A stretch of 64,000 nt of DNA, taken from Streptomyces fungicidicus. Lineage in GTDB: Bacteria > Actinomycetota > Actinomycetes > Streptomycetales > Streptomycetaceae. The position numbers and the translations under genes are program-made. Each line of letters opens with the position of its first letter. The stretch's first letter is position 1. Positions 8,675-16,258 of this stretch are shown piece after piece. The stretch is from contig NZ_CP023408.1 of the NCBI RefSeq assembly GCF_003665435.1, positions 186,001 through 250,000 on the forward strand, in the 5' to 3' direction. The notes under the pieces are model-generated. The model saw only the letters and a program-made list of their open reading frames with translations. It searched no databases and was not told the origin of the DNA.

Positions 8675-9423
8675 TCGGCCTCGTGCTGGCGGCCGGCGCC
8701 GGACGGCGTCTGCGCCCCTACACCGACAGCCTTCCCAAGGCGCTGGTGCCGGTGGGGCCCGCGGGCATAGAGGGCGAACCGACGGTTCTCGACCTCACCC
8801 TCGGCAACTTCGCGGAGATCGGCCTCACCGAGGCCGGGATCATCGTCGGCTACCGCAAGGAGGCCGTGTACGAGCGGAAGGCGGCCCTGGAGGCCAAGTA
8901 CGGCCTCAAGCTCACCCTCATCGACAACGACAAGGCCGAGGAGTGGAACAACGCCTACTCCCTGTGGTGCGGCCGTGACGCCCTCAGGGACGGCGTGATC
9001 CTCGCCAACGGCGACACCGTGCACCCGGTCTCCGTCGAGAAGACCCTGCTCGCCGCCCGCGGCGAGGGCAGGAGGATCATCCTCGCCCTCGACACGGTCA
9101 AGCAGCTCGCCGACGAGGAGATGAAGGTCGTCGTCGACCCCGAGAAGGGCATGACGAGGATCACCAAGCTGATGGACCCCGCCGAGGCGACCGGCGAGTA
9201 CATCGGCGTCACCCTCATCGAGGGCGACGCCGCCCCCGAGCTGGCCGACGCGCTCAAGACCGTGTGGGAGACCGACCCGCAGCAGTTCTACGAGCACGGC
9301 TACCAGGAGCTGGTCAACCGCGGCTTCCGCATCGACACGGCGCCGATCGGCGACGTGAAGTGGGTGGAGATCGACAACCACGACGATCTCGCCCGCGGAC
9401 GGGAGATCGCGTGCCAGTACTGA
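8671..9423 (+). CDS. Sugar-phosphate/alditol-phosphate nucleotidyltransferase
   Basis: A 250-aa NTP_transferase protein starting MIGLVLAAGAGRRLRPYTD with the signature L-x-AGxGxRLxPxT followed by SLPKALVPVG. The lysine in PKALV contacts the phosphate and the Asp in ILANGDTVH is the likely metal ligand. The family activates a phosphorylated sugar or alcohol with CTP, UTP or dTTP; similarity of layout to LicC and inositol-1-phosphate cytidylyltransferases, plus two CDP-alcohol enzymes in the operon, points to CTP. Its ATG overlaps the upstream stop (ATGA), so translation is coupled. It probably supplies the activity that the N-domain of the preceding protein has lost. Confidence 0.88.
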   Translation: MIGLVLAAGAGRRLRPYTDSLPKALVPVGPAGIEGEPTVLDLTLGNFAEIGLTEAGIIVGYRKEAVYERKAALEAKYGLKLTLIDNDKAEEWNNAYSLWCGRDALRDGVILANGDTVHPVSVEKTLLAARGEGRRIILALDTVKQLADEEMKVVVDPEKGMTRITKLMDPAEATGEYIGVTLIEGDAAPELADALKTVWETDPQQFYEHGYQELVNRGFRIDTAPIGDVKWVEIDNHDDLARGREIACQY

Positions 9424-10472
9424 CCCGGCTCATCCCCTCACCGGTCGTGGTGGACATCCGTCCGGGTGCCCTCGACGACCTGGGCTGCGTCCTCGCCGAC
9501 GAGCGCATCTCGCAGTCGGGCCGGCTCGCCATCGCCGTCAGCGGTGGTTCCGGCGCCCGGCTGCGCGAACGGATCGCGCCCTCGCTGCCCGCCGCGGGCT
9601 GGTTCGAGGTCGGCGGCGGCACCATCGACGACGCGGTACGGCTGGCGGGCGCCATAAAGGCCGGCCGCTACGACGCGGTCGTCGGCCTCGGCGGCGGCAA
9701 GATCATCGACTGTGCCAAGTTCGCGGCGGCGCGCGTGGGGCTTCCCCTGGTCGCCGTCGCCACCAACCTGGCGCACGACGGCCTCTGCTCGCCGGTGGCG
9801 ACCCTCGACAACGACGCGGGCCGCGGTTCGTACGGAGTGCCGAACCCGATCGCGGTCGTCATCGACCTCAACGTCATCCGGGAGGCCCCGGTCCGCTTCG
9901 TGCGCTCCGGCATCGGTGACGCCCTCTCCAACATCTCCGCCGTCGCCGACTGGGAGCTGTCCCACCGCGTCAACGGGGAGAAGATCGACGGCCTCGCCGC
10001 CGCCATGGCCCGGCAGGCCGGCGAGGCGGTGCTGCGGCACCCGGGCGGAGCCGGCGACGACGGCTTCCTCCAGGTGCTGGCCGAGGCACTGGTCCTCACC
10101 GGCATCGCCATGTCCGTGTCGGGCGACTCCCGCCCGTCCTCCGGCGCCTGCCACGAGATCAACCATGCCTTCGACCTGCTCCACCCCAAGCGGGCCGCCG
10201 CCCACGGCGAACAGTGCGGACTGGGCGCGGCCTTCGCGATGTACCTGCGCGGAGCCCACGAGGAATCGGCCTACATGGCCGAGGTGCTCCGCCGCCACGG
10301 GCTTCCGGTACTGCCGGAGGAGATCGGGTTCACGGTGGACGAATTCGTCCGCGTCGTCGAGTTCGCCCCGGAGACCCGCCCCGGACGTTTCACCATCCTC
10401 GAGCACCTCGACCTGAAGACCGAACAGATCAAGGACATCTACGCCGACTATGTCAAGGCCATCGGTAGCTGA
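9411..10472 (+). CDS. Iron-containing alcohol dehydrogenase, glycerol-1-phosphate dehydrogenase-like
   Basis: The 353-aa protein belongs to the Fe-ADH/dehydroquinate-synthase-like superfamily. VVGLGGGKIIDCAKFAA is the GGG-S/K nucleotide loop, LAHDGLCSPVA and RSGIGDALSNISA match AraM/EgsA-type sn-glycerol-1-phosphate dehydrogenases, and SGACHEINHAFDLL with AAHGEQCGLG supplies the metal-binding histidines. Such enzymes reduce dihydroxyacetone phosphate to glycerol-1-phosphate. The GTG at 9411 has GGGAG six bases upstream and overlaps the previous gene by 13 bp. In this operon it most likely makes the phospho-alcohol that is then CDP-activated; the exact substrate cannot be read from sequence. 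Confidence 0.85.
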   Translation: MPVLTRLIPSPVVVDIRPGALDDLGCVLADERISQSGRLAIAVSGGSGARLRERIAPSLPAAGWFEVGGGTIDDAVRLAGAIKAGRYDAVVGLGGGKIIDCAKFAAARVGLPLVAVATNLAHDGLCSPVATLDNDAGRGSYGVPNPIAVVIDLNVIREAPVRFVRSGIGDALSNISAVADWELSHRVNGEKIDGLAAAMARQAGEAVLRHPGGAGDDGFLQVLAEALVLTGIAMSVSGDSRPSSGACHEINHAFDLLHPKRAAAHGEQCGLGAAFAMYLRGAHEESAYMAEVLRRHGLPVLPEEIGFTVDEFVRVVEFAPETRPGRFTILEHLDLKTEQIKDIYADYVKAIGS

Positions 10473-11229
10473 ACTCCGTCCGGTCGTGCACCCCCCGGGG
10501 GTGAAGGACCGGCGCAGCGGTGAGCACTGGATGGGACGCCTCTACATGCGAGAGGTGTCCCTGCGGGTGGACCGCTACCTGGTGAACACCAGGGTCACGC
10601 CCAACCAGCTCACGTACCTGATGACCGTCTTCGGCGTCCTCGCGGCCCCGGCCCTGCTGGTGCCGGGGATCGCGGGGGCCGTCCTCGGCCTGGTCATGGT
10701 CCAGCTGTACCTCCTGCTGGACTGCGTCGACGGCGAGGTCGCCCGCTGGAAGAAGCAGTACTCGCTCGGCGGGGTCTACCTCGACCGGGTGGGCGCCTAC
10801 CTCACCGACGCGGCCGTCCTGGTCGGCCTCGGCCTGCGCGCCGCCGACCTGTGGGGCACGGGCCGCATCGACTGGCTCTGGGCCTTCCTCGGCACCCTGG
10901 CCGCGCTCGGCGCGATCCTGATCAAGGCGGAGACCGACCTCGTCGGCGTCGCCCGCCACCAGGGCGGGCTGCCGCCCGTCAAGGAGGCCGCGTCCGAACC
11001 GCGCTCCTCCGGCATGGCACTGGCCCGCAGGGCCGCCGCCGCCCTGAAGTTCCACCGGCTGATCCTCGGCATGGAGGCGTCCCTGCTGATCCTCGTCCTC
11101 GCGATCGCCGACGCGGTCCGGGACGACCTCTTCTTCACCCGCCTCGGCGTCGCCGTCCTCGCCGGCATCGCCCTGCTGCAGACGCTGTTCCACCTGGTGT
11201 CCGTCCTCGCCTCCAGCAGGCTGAAGTGA
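10450..11229 (+). CDS. CDP-alcohol phosphatidyltransferase family membrane protein
   Basis: The 259-aa polytopic protein has the family region VTPNQLTYLM and the motif LLLDCVDGEVARWKKQYSLG followed by GVYLDRVGAYLTD. The first three catalytic aspartates are present, but the position of the fourth (the presumed base, four residues after D3) is alanine; an aspartate occurs four residues later. The protein is otherwise well preserved, so an altered active site rather than decay is likely. It overlaps the dehydrogenase gene by 23 bp. It probably transfers a CDP-linked phospho-alcohol to a membrane acceptor. Confidence 0.85.
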   Translation: MSRPSVAELRPVVHPPGVKDRRSGEHWMGRLYMREVSLRVDRYLVNTRVTPNQLTYLMTVFGVLAAPALLVPGIAGAVLGLVMVQLYLLLDCVDGEVARWKKQYSLGGVYLDRVGAYLTDAAVLVGLGLRAADLWGTGRIDWLWAFLGTLAALGAILIKAETDLVGVARHQGGLPPVKEAASEPRSSGMALARRAAAALKFHRLILGMEASLLILVLAIADAVRDDLFFTRLGVAVLAGIALLQTLFHLVSVLASSRLK

Positions 11230-12110
11230 GCGCCGGGATGAAGGTCGGCGCGGTGATCATCACCATGGGCAACCGCCCCGAGGAGCTGCGGGCCCTGCTG
11301 GACTCCGTCGCCAAGCAGGACGGCGACCCGGTCCAGGTCGTGGTCGTCGGCAACGGCTCGCCCGTCCCCGAGGTCCCCGAGGGCGTCCGCACCGTCGAAC
11401 TGCCGGAGAACCTCGGCATCCCCGGCGGCCGCAACGTCGGCATCGAGGCCTTCGGCCCCGGCGGCCGGGACGTCGACATCCTGCTCTTCCTCGACGACGA
11501 CGGCCTGCTGGCCGGCCACGACACGGCGGAACTGTGCCGCCAGGCGTTCGCGGCCGACCCGGCGCTCGGCATCGTCAGCTTCCGCATCGCCGACCCGGAG
11601 ACCGGCGTCACCCAGCGCCGCCACGTGCCCCGGCTGCGCGCCTCCGACCCGATGCGCTCCTCGCGGGTGACCACCTTCCTCGGCGGCGCCAACGCCGTGC
11701 GCACCGAGGTCTTCGCCCAGGTGGGCGGCCTGCCGGACGAGTTCTTCTACGCCCATGAGGAGACCGACCTGGCCTGGCGGGCCCTCGACGCCGGCTGGCT
11801 GATCGACTACCGGTCCGACATGGTGCTGTACCACCCGACGACCGCCCCCTCGCGGCACGCGGTCTACCACCGCATGGTCGCCCGCAACCGGGTCTGGCTG
11901 GCCCGCCGCAACCTCCCCGTCCTCCTGGTCCCGGCCTATCTGGGCGTCTGGATGCTCCTCACCCTCCTGCGCCGCCCCTCGCGTTCCGCCCTGAAGGCGT
12001 GGTTCGGCGGATTCCGGGAGGGCTGGGCCACCCCCTGCGGTCCCCGCCGGCCCATGAAGTGGCGTACGGTGTGGCGGCTGACCCGACTGGGCCGGCCACC
12101 TGTCATCTGA
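11226..12110 (+). CDS. Family 2 (GT-A) glycosyltransferase
   Basis: A 294-aa protein with the GT2 start VGAVIITMGNRPEELRALLD, a nucleotide-sugar site LLFLDDDGLL (DxD-type) and the late catalytic element FFYAHEETDLAWRALDAG. GGANAVRTEVF is the acceptor-side loop seen in rhamnosyl/galactofuranosyl-type GT2 enzymes. A short hydrophobic stretch (LLVPAYLGVWMLLTLL) near residue 235 suggests membrane attachment. The GTG at 11226 overlaps the upstream stop as GTGA and has AGCAGG upstream; the ATG at 11238 is the alternative. It likely elongates the glycan on the lipid-linked phospho-alcohol made by the operon. Confidence 0.88.
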   Translation: MSAGMKVGAVIITMGNRPEELRALLDSVAKQDGDPVQVVVVGNGSPVPEVPEGVRTVELPENLGIPGGRNVGIEAFGPGGRDVDILLFLDDDGLLAGHDTAELCRQAFAADPALGIVSFRIADPETGVTQRRHVPRLRASDPMRSSRVTTFLGGANAVRTEVFAQVGGLPDEFFYAHEETDLAWRALDAGWLIDYRSDMVLYHPTTAPSRHAVYHRMVARNRVWLARRNLPVLLVPAYLGVWMLLTLLRRPSRSALKAWFGGFREGWATPCGPRRPMKWRTVWRLTRLGRPPVI

Positions 12111-12207
12111 CAAGCTCGTGTCCGGGAACACCGGGGCCGTACCCGGGCCCCGGTTTCAGGCCAGGCCCACCGCGGGCCGCGCACCTCGAGGATGAAAGTT
12201 TCCACCA

Positions 12208-13143
12208 GTGAGTGAGACCACGCACGACGGCACGGTCGCGGTCGGCGCGCCCGTGCCGCCCGACGAGGGCCTGTCGGCGGACCGGCTGGCCGCCAAGTAC
12301 GGGCTGTCCGTCAGCGGCGCCCGGCCGTCCCTCATCGAGTACGTCCGCCAGCTCTGGGACCGGCGGCACTTCATCCTCGCCTTCTCCCGGGCGAAGCTGA
12401 CCGCCCAGTACAGCCAGGCCAAGCTGGGCCAGCTGTGGCAGGTGGCGACCCCGCTGCTGAACGCGGCCGTGTACTTCTTCATCTTCGGTCTGCTGCTGGA
12501 CGCCCGCCGGGGCATCCCGCACGACGTCTACGTGCCGTTCCTGGTGACGGGCGTGTTCGTGTTCACCTTCACCCAGAGCTCGGTGCTCACCGGCGTGCGG
12601 GCGATCTCGGGGAACCTGGGGCTGGTGCGGGCCCTGCACTTCCCGCGGGCCTCGCTGCCCGTCTCCTTCGCGCTCCAGCAGCTCCAGCAGCTGCTGTTCT
12701 CGATGGTCGTGCTCGTCGTCGTGATGATCGCCTTCGGCAGCTTCCCGGGGCTGTCCTGGCTGCTGGTGATCCCCGCGCTGCTGCTGCAGTTCGTTTTCAA
12801 CACCGGCCTCGCGCTGATCTTCGCGCGGATGGGCAGCAAGACGCCCGACCTGGCGCAGCTGATGCCGTTCGTGCTGCGCACCTGGATGTACGCGTCCGGC
12901 GTGATGTTCAGCATCCCGGCGATGCTGCAGGGCAAGGACGTGCCGGGCTGGCTCGCCGACGTGCTGCAGTGGAACCCGGCGGCGATCTACATGGACCTGG
13001 TCCGCTTCGCGCTGATCGACGACTACGGCTCCTCGTACCTGCCCCCGCACGTGTGGGCGTTCGCGGTGGGCTGGGCGGTACTGGCCGGCGTGGTCGGCTT
13101 CGTCTACTTCTGGAAGGCTGAGGAGAGGTACGGCCGTGGCTGA
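12208..13143 (+). CDS. ABC-2 type polysaccharide/polyol-phosphate exporter permease
   Basis: The 311-aa protein has an amphipathic N-terminal helix (YVRQLWDRRHFILAFSRAKL), the AQYSQAKLGQLWQVATPLLN signature typical of TagG/Wzm permeases, and six hydrophobic segments. It forms the membrane part of exporters for lipid-linked teichoic acids or O-antigens, with the ATPase encoded next (8-bp overlap). The GTG at 12208 gives VSETTHDG; the 97-bp gap before it is the only sizeable gap in the operon and may hold a second promoter. The partner ATPase starts with the near-identical MAETTDE. Confidence 0.92.
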   Translation: MSETTHDGTVAVGAPVPPDEGLSADRLAAKYGLSVSGARPSLIEYVRQLWDRRHFILAFSRAKLTAQYSQAKLGQLWQVATPLLNAAVYFFIFGLLLDARRGIPHDVYVPFLVTGVFVFTFTQSSVLTGVRAISGNLGLVRALHFPRASLPVSFALQQLQQLLFSMVVLVVVMIAFGSFPGLSWLLVIPALLLQFVFNTGLALIFARMGSKTPDLAQLMPFVLRTWMYASGVMFSIPAMLQGKDVPGWLADVLQWNPAAIYMDLVRFALIDDYGSSYLPPHVWAFAVGWAVLAGVVGFVYFWKAEERYGRG

Positions 13144-13912
13144 GACCACCGACGAGCGGATCCCCACGGTCATCGCGGACGACCTGCACATCGTCTACCG
13201 GGTCAACGGCGCCAAGACCGGCAAGGGCAGCGCCACCGCGGCACTCAGCCGCATCGTGAAGCGGGGCGAGGAACGGGGCGTGCGCAAGGTGCACGCCGTG
13301 CGCGGGGTGTCCTTCGTCTCCTACCGGGGCGAGGCCATCGGCCTGATCGGCTCCAACGGCTCCGGGAAGTCGACCCTGCTGCGGGCCATCGCCGGACTGC
13401 TGCCGGCCGAGAAGGGCAAGGTCTACACCGACGGCCAGCCCTCCCTGCTCGGCGTCAACGCCGCCCTGATGAACGACCTGACGGGCGAACGCAACGTCAT
13501 ACTCGGCGGCCTCGCCATGGGCATGTCGCGCGAGGAGATCAAGGCCCGCTACCAGGAGATCGTCGACTTCTCCGGGATCAACGAGAAGGGCGACTTCATC
13601 ACCCTGCCGATGCGGACGTACTCCTCCGGCATGGCGGCCCGGCTGCGCTTCTCCATCGCCGCCGCCAAGGACCACGACGTCCTGATGATCGACGAGGCGC
13701 TGGCCACCGGCGACCGCAAGTTCCAGAAGCGTTCCGAGGCCCGCATCCGGGAGCTGCGCAAGCAGGCCGGCACGGTGTTCCTGGTCAGCCACAACAACAA
13801 GTCGATCCGCGACACCTGCGACCGGGTGCTCTGGCTGGAACGGGGCGAGCTGCGCATGGACGGCCCCACCGACGAGGTGCTCCGGGAGTACGAGAAGTTC
13901 ACGGGCAAGTAG
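13136..13912 (+). CDS. ABC transporter ATP-binding protein, TagH/Wzt-like
   Basis: The 258-aa ATPase has Walker A GSNGSGKST (about residue 76), signature YSSGMAARLRFSI, Walker B VLMIDEALATGD and the switch histidine in VFLVSHN. Together with the preceding permease it makes an exporter of the teichoic-acid/O-antigen class. It lacks the C-terminal carbohydrate-binding domain of long Wzt proteins, so substrate recognition would rest on the lipid part rather than on a capped glycan end. The GTG at 13136 has GAGGAGAGG upstream. A strong hairpin follows the stop by 13 bp and ends the operon. Confidence 0.94.
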   Translation: MAETTDERIPTVIADDLHIVYRVNGAKTGKGSATAALSRIVKRGEERGVRKVHAVRGVSFVSYRGEAIGLIGSNGSGKSTLLRAIAGLLPAEKGKVYTDGQPSLLGVNAALMNDLTGERNVILGGLAMGMSREEIKARYQEIVDFSGINEKGDFITLPMRTYSSGMAARLRFSIAAAKDHDVLMIDEALATGDRKFQKRSEARIRELRKQAGTVFLVSHNNKSIRDTCDRVLWLERGELRMDGPTDEVLREYEKFTGK

Positions 13913-13925
13913 CCCGGTACGGCCA

Positions 13926-13955
13926 GGGCCCCGCCGGAACTGTCCGGTGGGGCCC
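13926..13955 (+). terminator. Hairpin terminator after the exporter operon
   Basis: GGGCCCCGCCGGA (13926-13938) pairs with TCCGGTGGGGCCC (13943-13955) with one G-U pair and a 4-nt loop, starting 13 bp after the stop at 13912. There is no U-tract, as is usual in this GC range. From here to 14209 there is no gene; the stretch should hold the hopanoid operon promoter, but no clear -35/-10 pair stood out (CATAAT at 14104-14109 is a possible -10). Confidence 0.75.
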
Positions 13956-14209
13956 GGCGTCTGCGAAGGAGACGTCAACTCCGGCCGCTCCGTGGAATCT
14001 TGACGCCGAACGGTGCGTTGTCGTGTGGTGCGGAGGACCCCGCCGGTGCGCGGCGCGTCGTACCACGTAAGCTGGACCGGTCCCGAAAGGCGGCAATCAG
14101 GGCCATAATGCCCGACATCATCCAACGATGCCGCTTGGCGGAAACCTGGGCGGCGTGTCCGAAATAGTGTGCATTGGGTCAGCAGTGTAGAACGGGAGAT
14201 GTGACGGCA

Positions 14210-14275
14210 ATGGCTACGGAAACTCCCCGGCTGAGCGCATCCTGTGCCGTCCCCGCCCACGGCAGTCCGCGATGA
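14210..14275 (+). CDS. Possible 21-aa leader peptide overlapping hpnC
   Basis: The ATG at 14210 follows GGGAG and opens a 21-codon frame (MATETPRLSASCAVPAHGSP, then R and stop) whose TGA overlaps the hpnC ATG as ATGA. A GTG at 14201 is in frame. Translation of the leader would couple ribosome delivery to hpnC, which has no good ribosome site of its own. It could also be an accidental frame; nothing beyond spacing and coupling supports it. Confidence 0.35.
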   Translation: MATETPRLSASCAVPAHGSPR

Positions 14276-15183
14276 CGCCCGTGGCCGCGGCGCGCGCCGC
14301 CGACCCGGAGCGCGCCACCCTCGACAAGGCAGCCGACGAGAACTTCCCCGTGGCCCCCTTCTTCCTGCCCCGGTCCTGGCGCGACGACCTCATGGCGGTG
14401 TACGGCTTCGCCCGGCTGGTCGACGACATCGGCGACGGCGACCTGGCGCCCGGCGGCGCCGACGCCCGTCTCCTCGGGGTGTCCGAGGAGGACGCCGGGG
14501 ACCGGCTGCTGCTCCTCGACGCGTTCGAGGCGGACCTCCACCGCGTGTTCGACCCGGCGGGGCCCGGGCCGGGCCACCCGCTGCTGCGCCGGCTCCGGCC
14601 GACGGTCCGCCGGCACGCGCTGACCCCCGGCCCCTTCCTCGGCCTGATCGCCGCCAACCGCCAGGACCAGCTCGTCAAGCGCTACGAGACCCACGACGAC
14701 CTGCTCGCCTACTGCGAACTGTCGGCCAACCCCGTCGGGCGGCTGGTCCTCGCCGTCACCGGCACCTCGACGCCCGAGCGGATCCGCCGTTCCGACGCGA
14801 TCTGCACCGCGCTGCAGATCGTCGAGCACCTCCAGGACGTGGCCGAGGACCTCGGCCGCGACCGCGTCTATCTGCCCGCCGCGGACATGAAGCGCTTCCA
14901 CGTCCAGGAGGCGGACCTCGCCGCTGCGACCGCCGGCGCATCGGTGCGCGCACTGGTCGCGTACCAGGCGGAACGCGCCCGCGAGCTGCTGAATGAAGGC
15001 GCACCCCTCATGGGTAGCGTCCACGGCAGACTCAGGCTGCTGCTCGCGGGGTTCGTGGCAGGAGGAAGGGCGGCCCTCCGGGCGATCGCCGCCGCCGAAT
15101 ACGACGTACTCCCCGGCCCGCCCAAGCCCGGCAAGGTCCAGTTGCTGCGCGAGGCGGGCGTGACTCTGCGAGGAAAGGGGTGA
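14272..15183 (+). CDS. hpnC: Squalene synthase-like HpnC
   Basis: The 303-aa trans-isoprenyl-diphosphate synthase family protein carries both Asp-rich motifs: GFARLVDDIGDGD near residue 45 and VEHLQDVAEDLGRDRVYLP near residue 185. In bacteria that lack single-enzyme squalene synthase, HpnD makes presqualene diphosphate, HpnC converts it to hydroxysqualene and HpnE reduces that to squalene. hpnC is the first enzyme gene of the hopanoid operon and overlaps hpnD by 4 bp (GTGA). The ATG at 14272 overlaps the stop of a 21-codon upstream frame, so coupling is possible. Confidence 0.93.
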   Translation: MTPVAAARAADPERATLDKAADENFPVAPFFLPRSWRDDLMAVYGFARLVDDIGDGDLAPGGADARLLGVSEEDAGDRLLLLDAFEADLHRVFDPAGPGPGHPLLRRLRPTVRRHALTPGPFLGLIAANRQDQLVKRYETHDDLLAYCELSANPVGRLVLAVTGTSTPERIRRSDAICTALQIVEHLQDVAEDLGRDRVYLPAADMKRFHVQEADLAAATAGASVRALVAYQAERARELLNEGAPLMGSVHGRLRLLLAGFVAGGRAALRAIAAAEYDVLPGPPKPGKVQLLREAGVTLRGKG

Positions 15184-16130
15184 TCCGGACCGTGGAGTCG
15201 CACACACCCGCGTCCGCACCGGTACTCGCCGCCTACAGCTACTGCGAGGCCGTCACCGGGCAGCAGGCCCGTAACTTCGCCTACGGCATCCGGCTGCTCC
15301 CGACGCCCAAGCGGCGCGCGATGTCGGCGCTGTACGCGTTCTCCCGGCGTGTCGACGACATCGGCGACGGGCCGCTGGCGGACGACGTCAAGGTCACCCG
15401 GCTGGAGGACACCCGGGCGCTGCTCACCCGGATCCGGGAGGGCGCGGTCGACGAGGACGACACCGACCCGGTCGCGGTCGCCCTCGCCCACGCGGCCGGG
15501 CACTTCCCGATCCCGCTCGGCGGCCTGGACGAACTGATCGACGGCGTCCAGATGGACGTACGCGGCGAGACCTACGAGACCTGGGACGACCTCAAGGCGT
15601 ACTGCCGCTGTGTCGCGGGCGCCATCGGGCGGCTCTCGCTCGGCGTCTTCGGCACCGAACCGGGCGCGCGCGGCGCCGAACGCGCGTCCGAGTACGCCGA
15701 CACGCTCGGCCTCGCGCTGCAGCTCACCAACATCCTCAGGGACGTCCGCGAGGACGCCGCGGGCGGGCGCACCTATCTGCCCGCCGACGACCTCGCCAAG
15801 TTCGGCTGCTCCGCCGGGTTCGCGGGGCCGACGCCACCGGAGGGCTCCGACTTCACCGGCCTGGTGCACTACGAAGTGCGCAGGGCACGCGCGCTCTTCG
15901 CCGAGGGCTACCGGCTGCTCCCCCTGCTCGACCGGCGCAGCGGCGCCTGCGTCGCCGCGATGGCGGGCATCTACCGCCGGCTCCTCGACCGCATCGAGCG
16001 CGACCCCGGGGCGGTACTGCGCGGCCGGGTCTCCCTGCCCGGACACGAGAAGGCGTACGTCGCGGTGCGCGGCCTGTCCGGCCTGGACACCCGGCACGTC
16101 ACCCGGCGCGCCGTCAGGAGGCGTGCCTGA
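15180..16130 (+). CDS. hpnD: Presqualene diphosphate synthase HpnD
   Basis: A 316-aa protein with the phytoene/squalene synthase fold. SRRVDDIGDG is the first Asp-rich motif, QMDVRGETYETWDDLKAYC lies between, and LTNILRDVREDAAGGRTYLP is the second. It condenses two farnesyl diphosphates to presqualene diphosphate in the HpnCDE route. The GTG at 15180 overlaps the hpnC stop; GTG 15192 in frame (VESHTPAS) has a better-spaced AGGAAAGGGG and may be the true start. The C-terminal 30 residues are basic. Its stop overlaps the next small frame as TGATG. Confidence 0.93.
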   Translation: MIRTVESHTPASAPVLAAYSYCEAVTGQQARNFAYGIRLLPTPKRRAMSALYAFSRRVDDIGDGPLADDVKVTRLEDTRALLTRIREGAVDEDDTDPVAVALAHAAGHFPIPLGGLDELIDGVQMDVRGETYETWDDLKAYCRCVAGAIGRLSLGVFGTEPGARGAERASEYADTLGLALQLTNILRDVREDAAGGRTYLPADDLAKFGCSAGFAGPTPPEGSDFTGLVHYEVRRARALFAEGYRLLPLLDRRSGACVAAMAGIYRRLLDRIERDPGAVLRGRVSLPGHEKAYVAVRGLSGLDTRHVTRRAVRRRA

Positions 16131-16258
16131 TGGACACCCCGCTCCCGGGCGGAAAGCGGTGGGCAACCCTCCGCCGTCCCGCCGCGTCCCTGACGGAGAC
16201 GGCCGGCCGTGCACCGTTCGAGCGGCGCCGCGCCCGCCGGTCGGGGGAGGGCGCATGA
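16130..16258 (+). CDS. Small basic protein (DUF6380-like), 42 aa
   Basis: This short frame encodes MDTPLPGGKRWATLRRPAAS followed by LTETAGRAPFERRRARRSGEGA. It is coupled at both ends: its ATG overlaps the hpnD stop (TGATG) and its TGA overlaps the hpnE ATG (ATGA), so ribosomes can pass from hpnD to hpnE through it. The peptide is Arg-rich with no membrane segment. I recall similar short proteins named DUF6380 at this position in Streptomyces hopanoid operons. Function unknown; it may matter mainly as a translational bridge. Confidence 0.6.
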   Translation: MDTPLPGGKRWATLRRPAASLTETAGRAPFERRRARRSGEGA

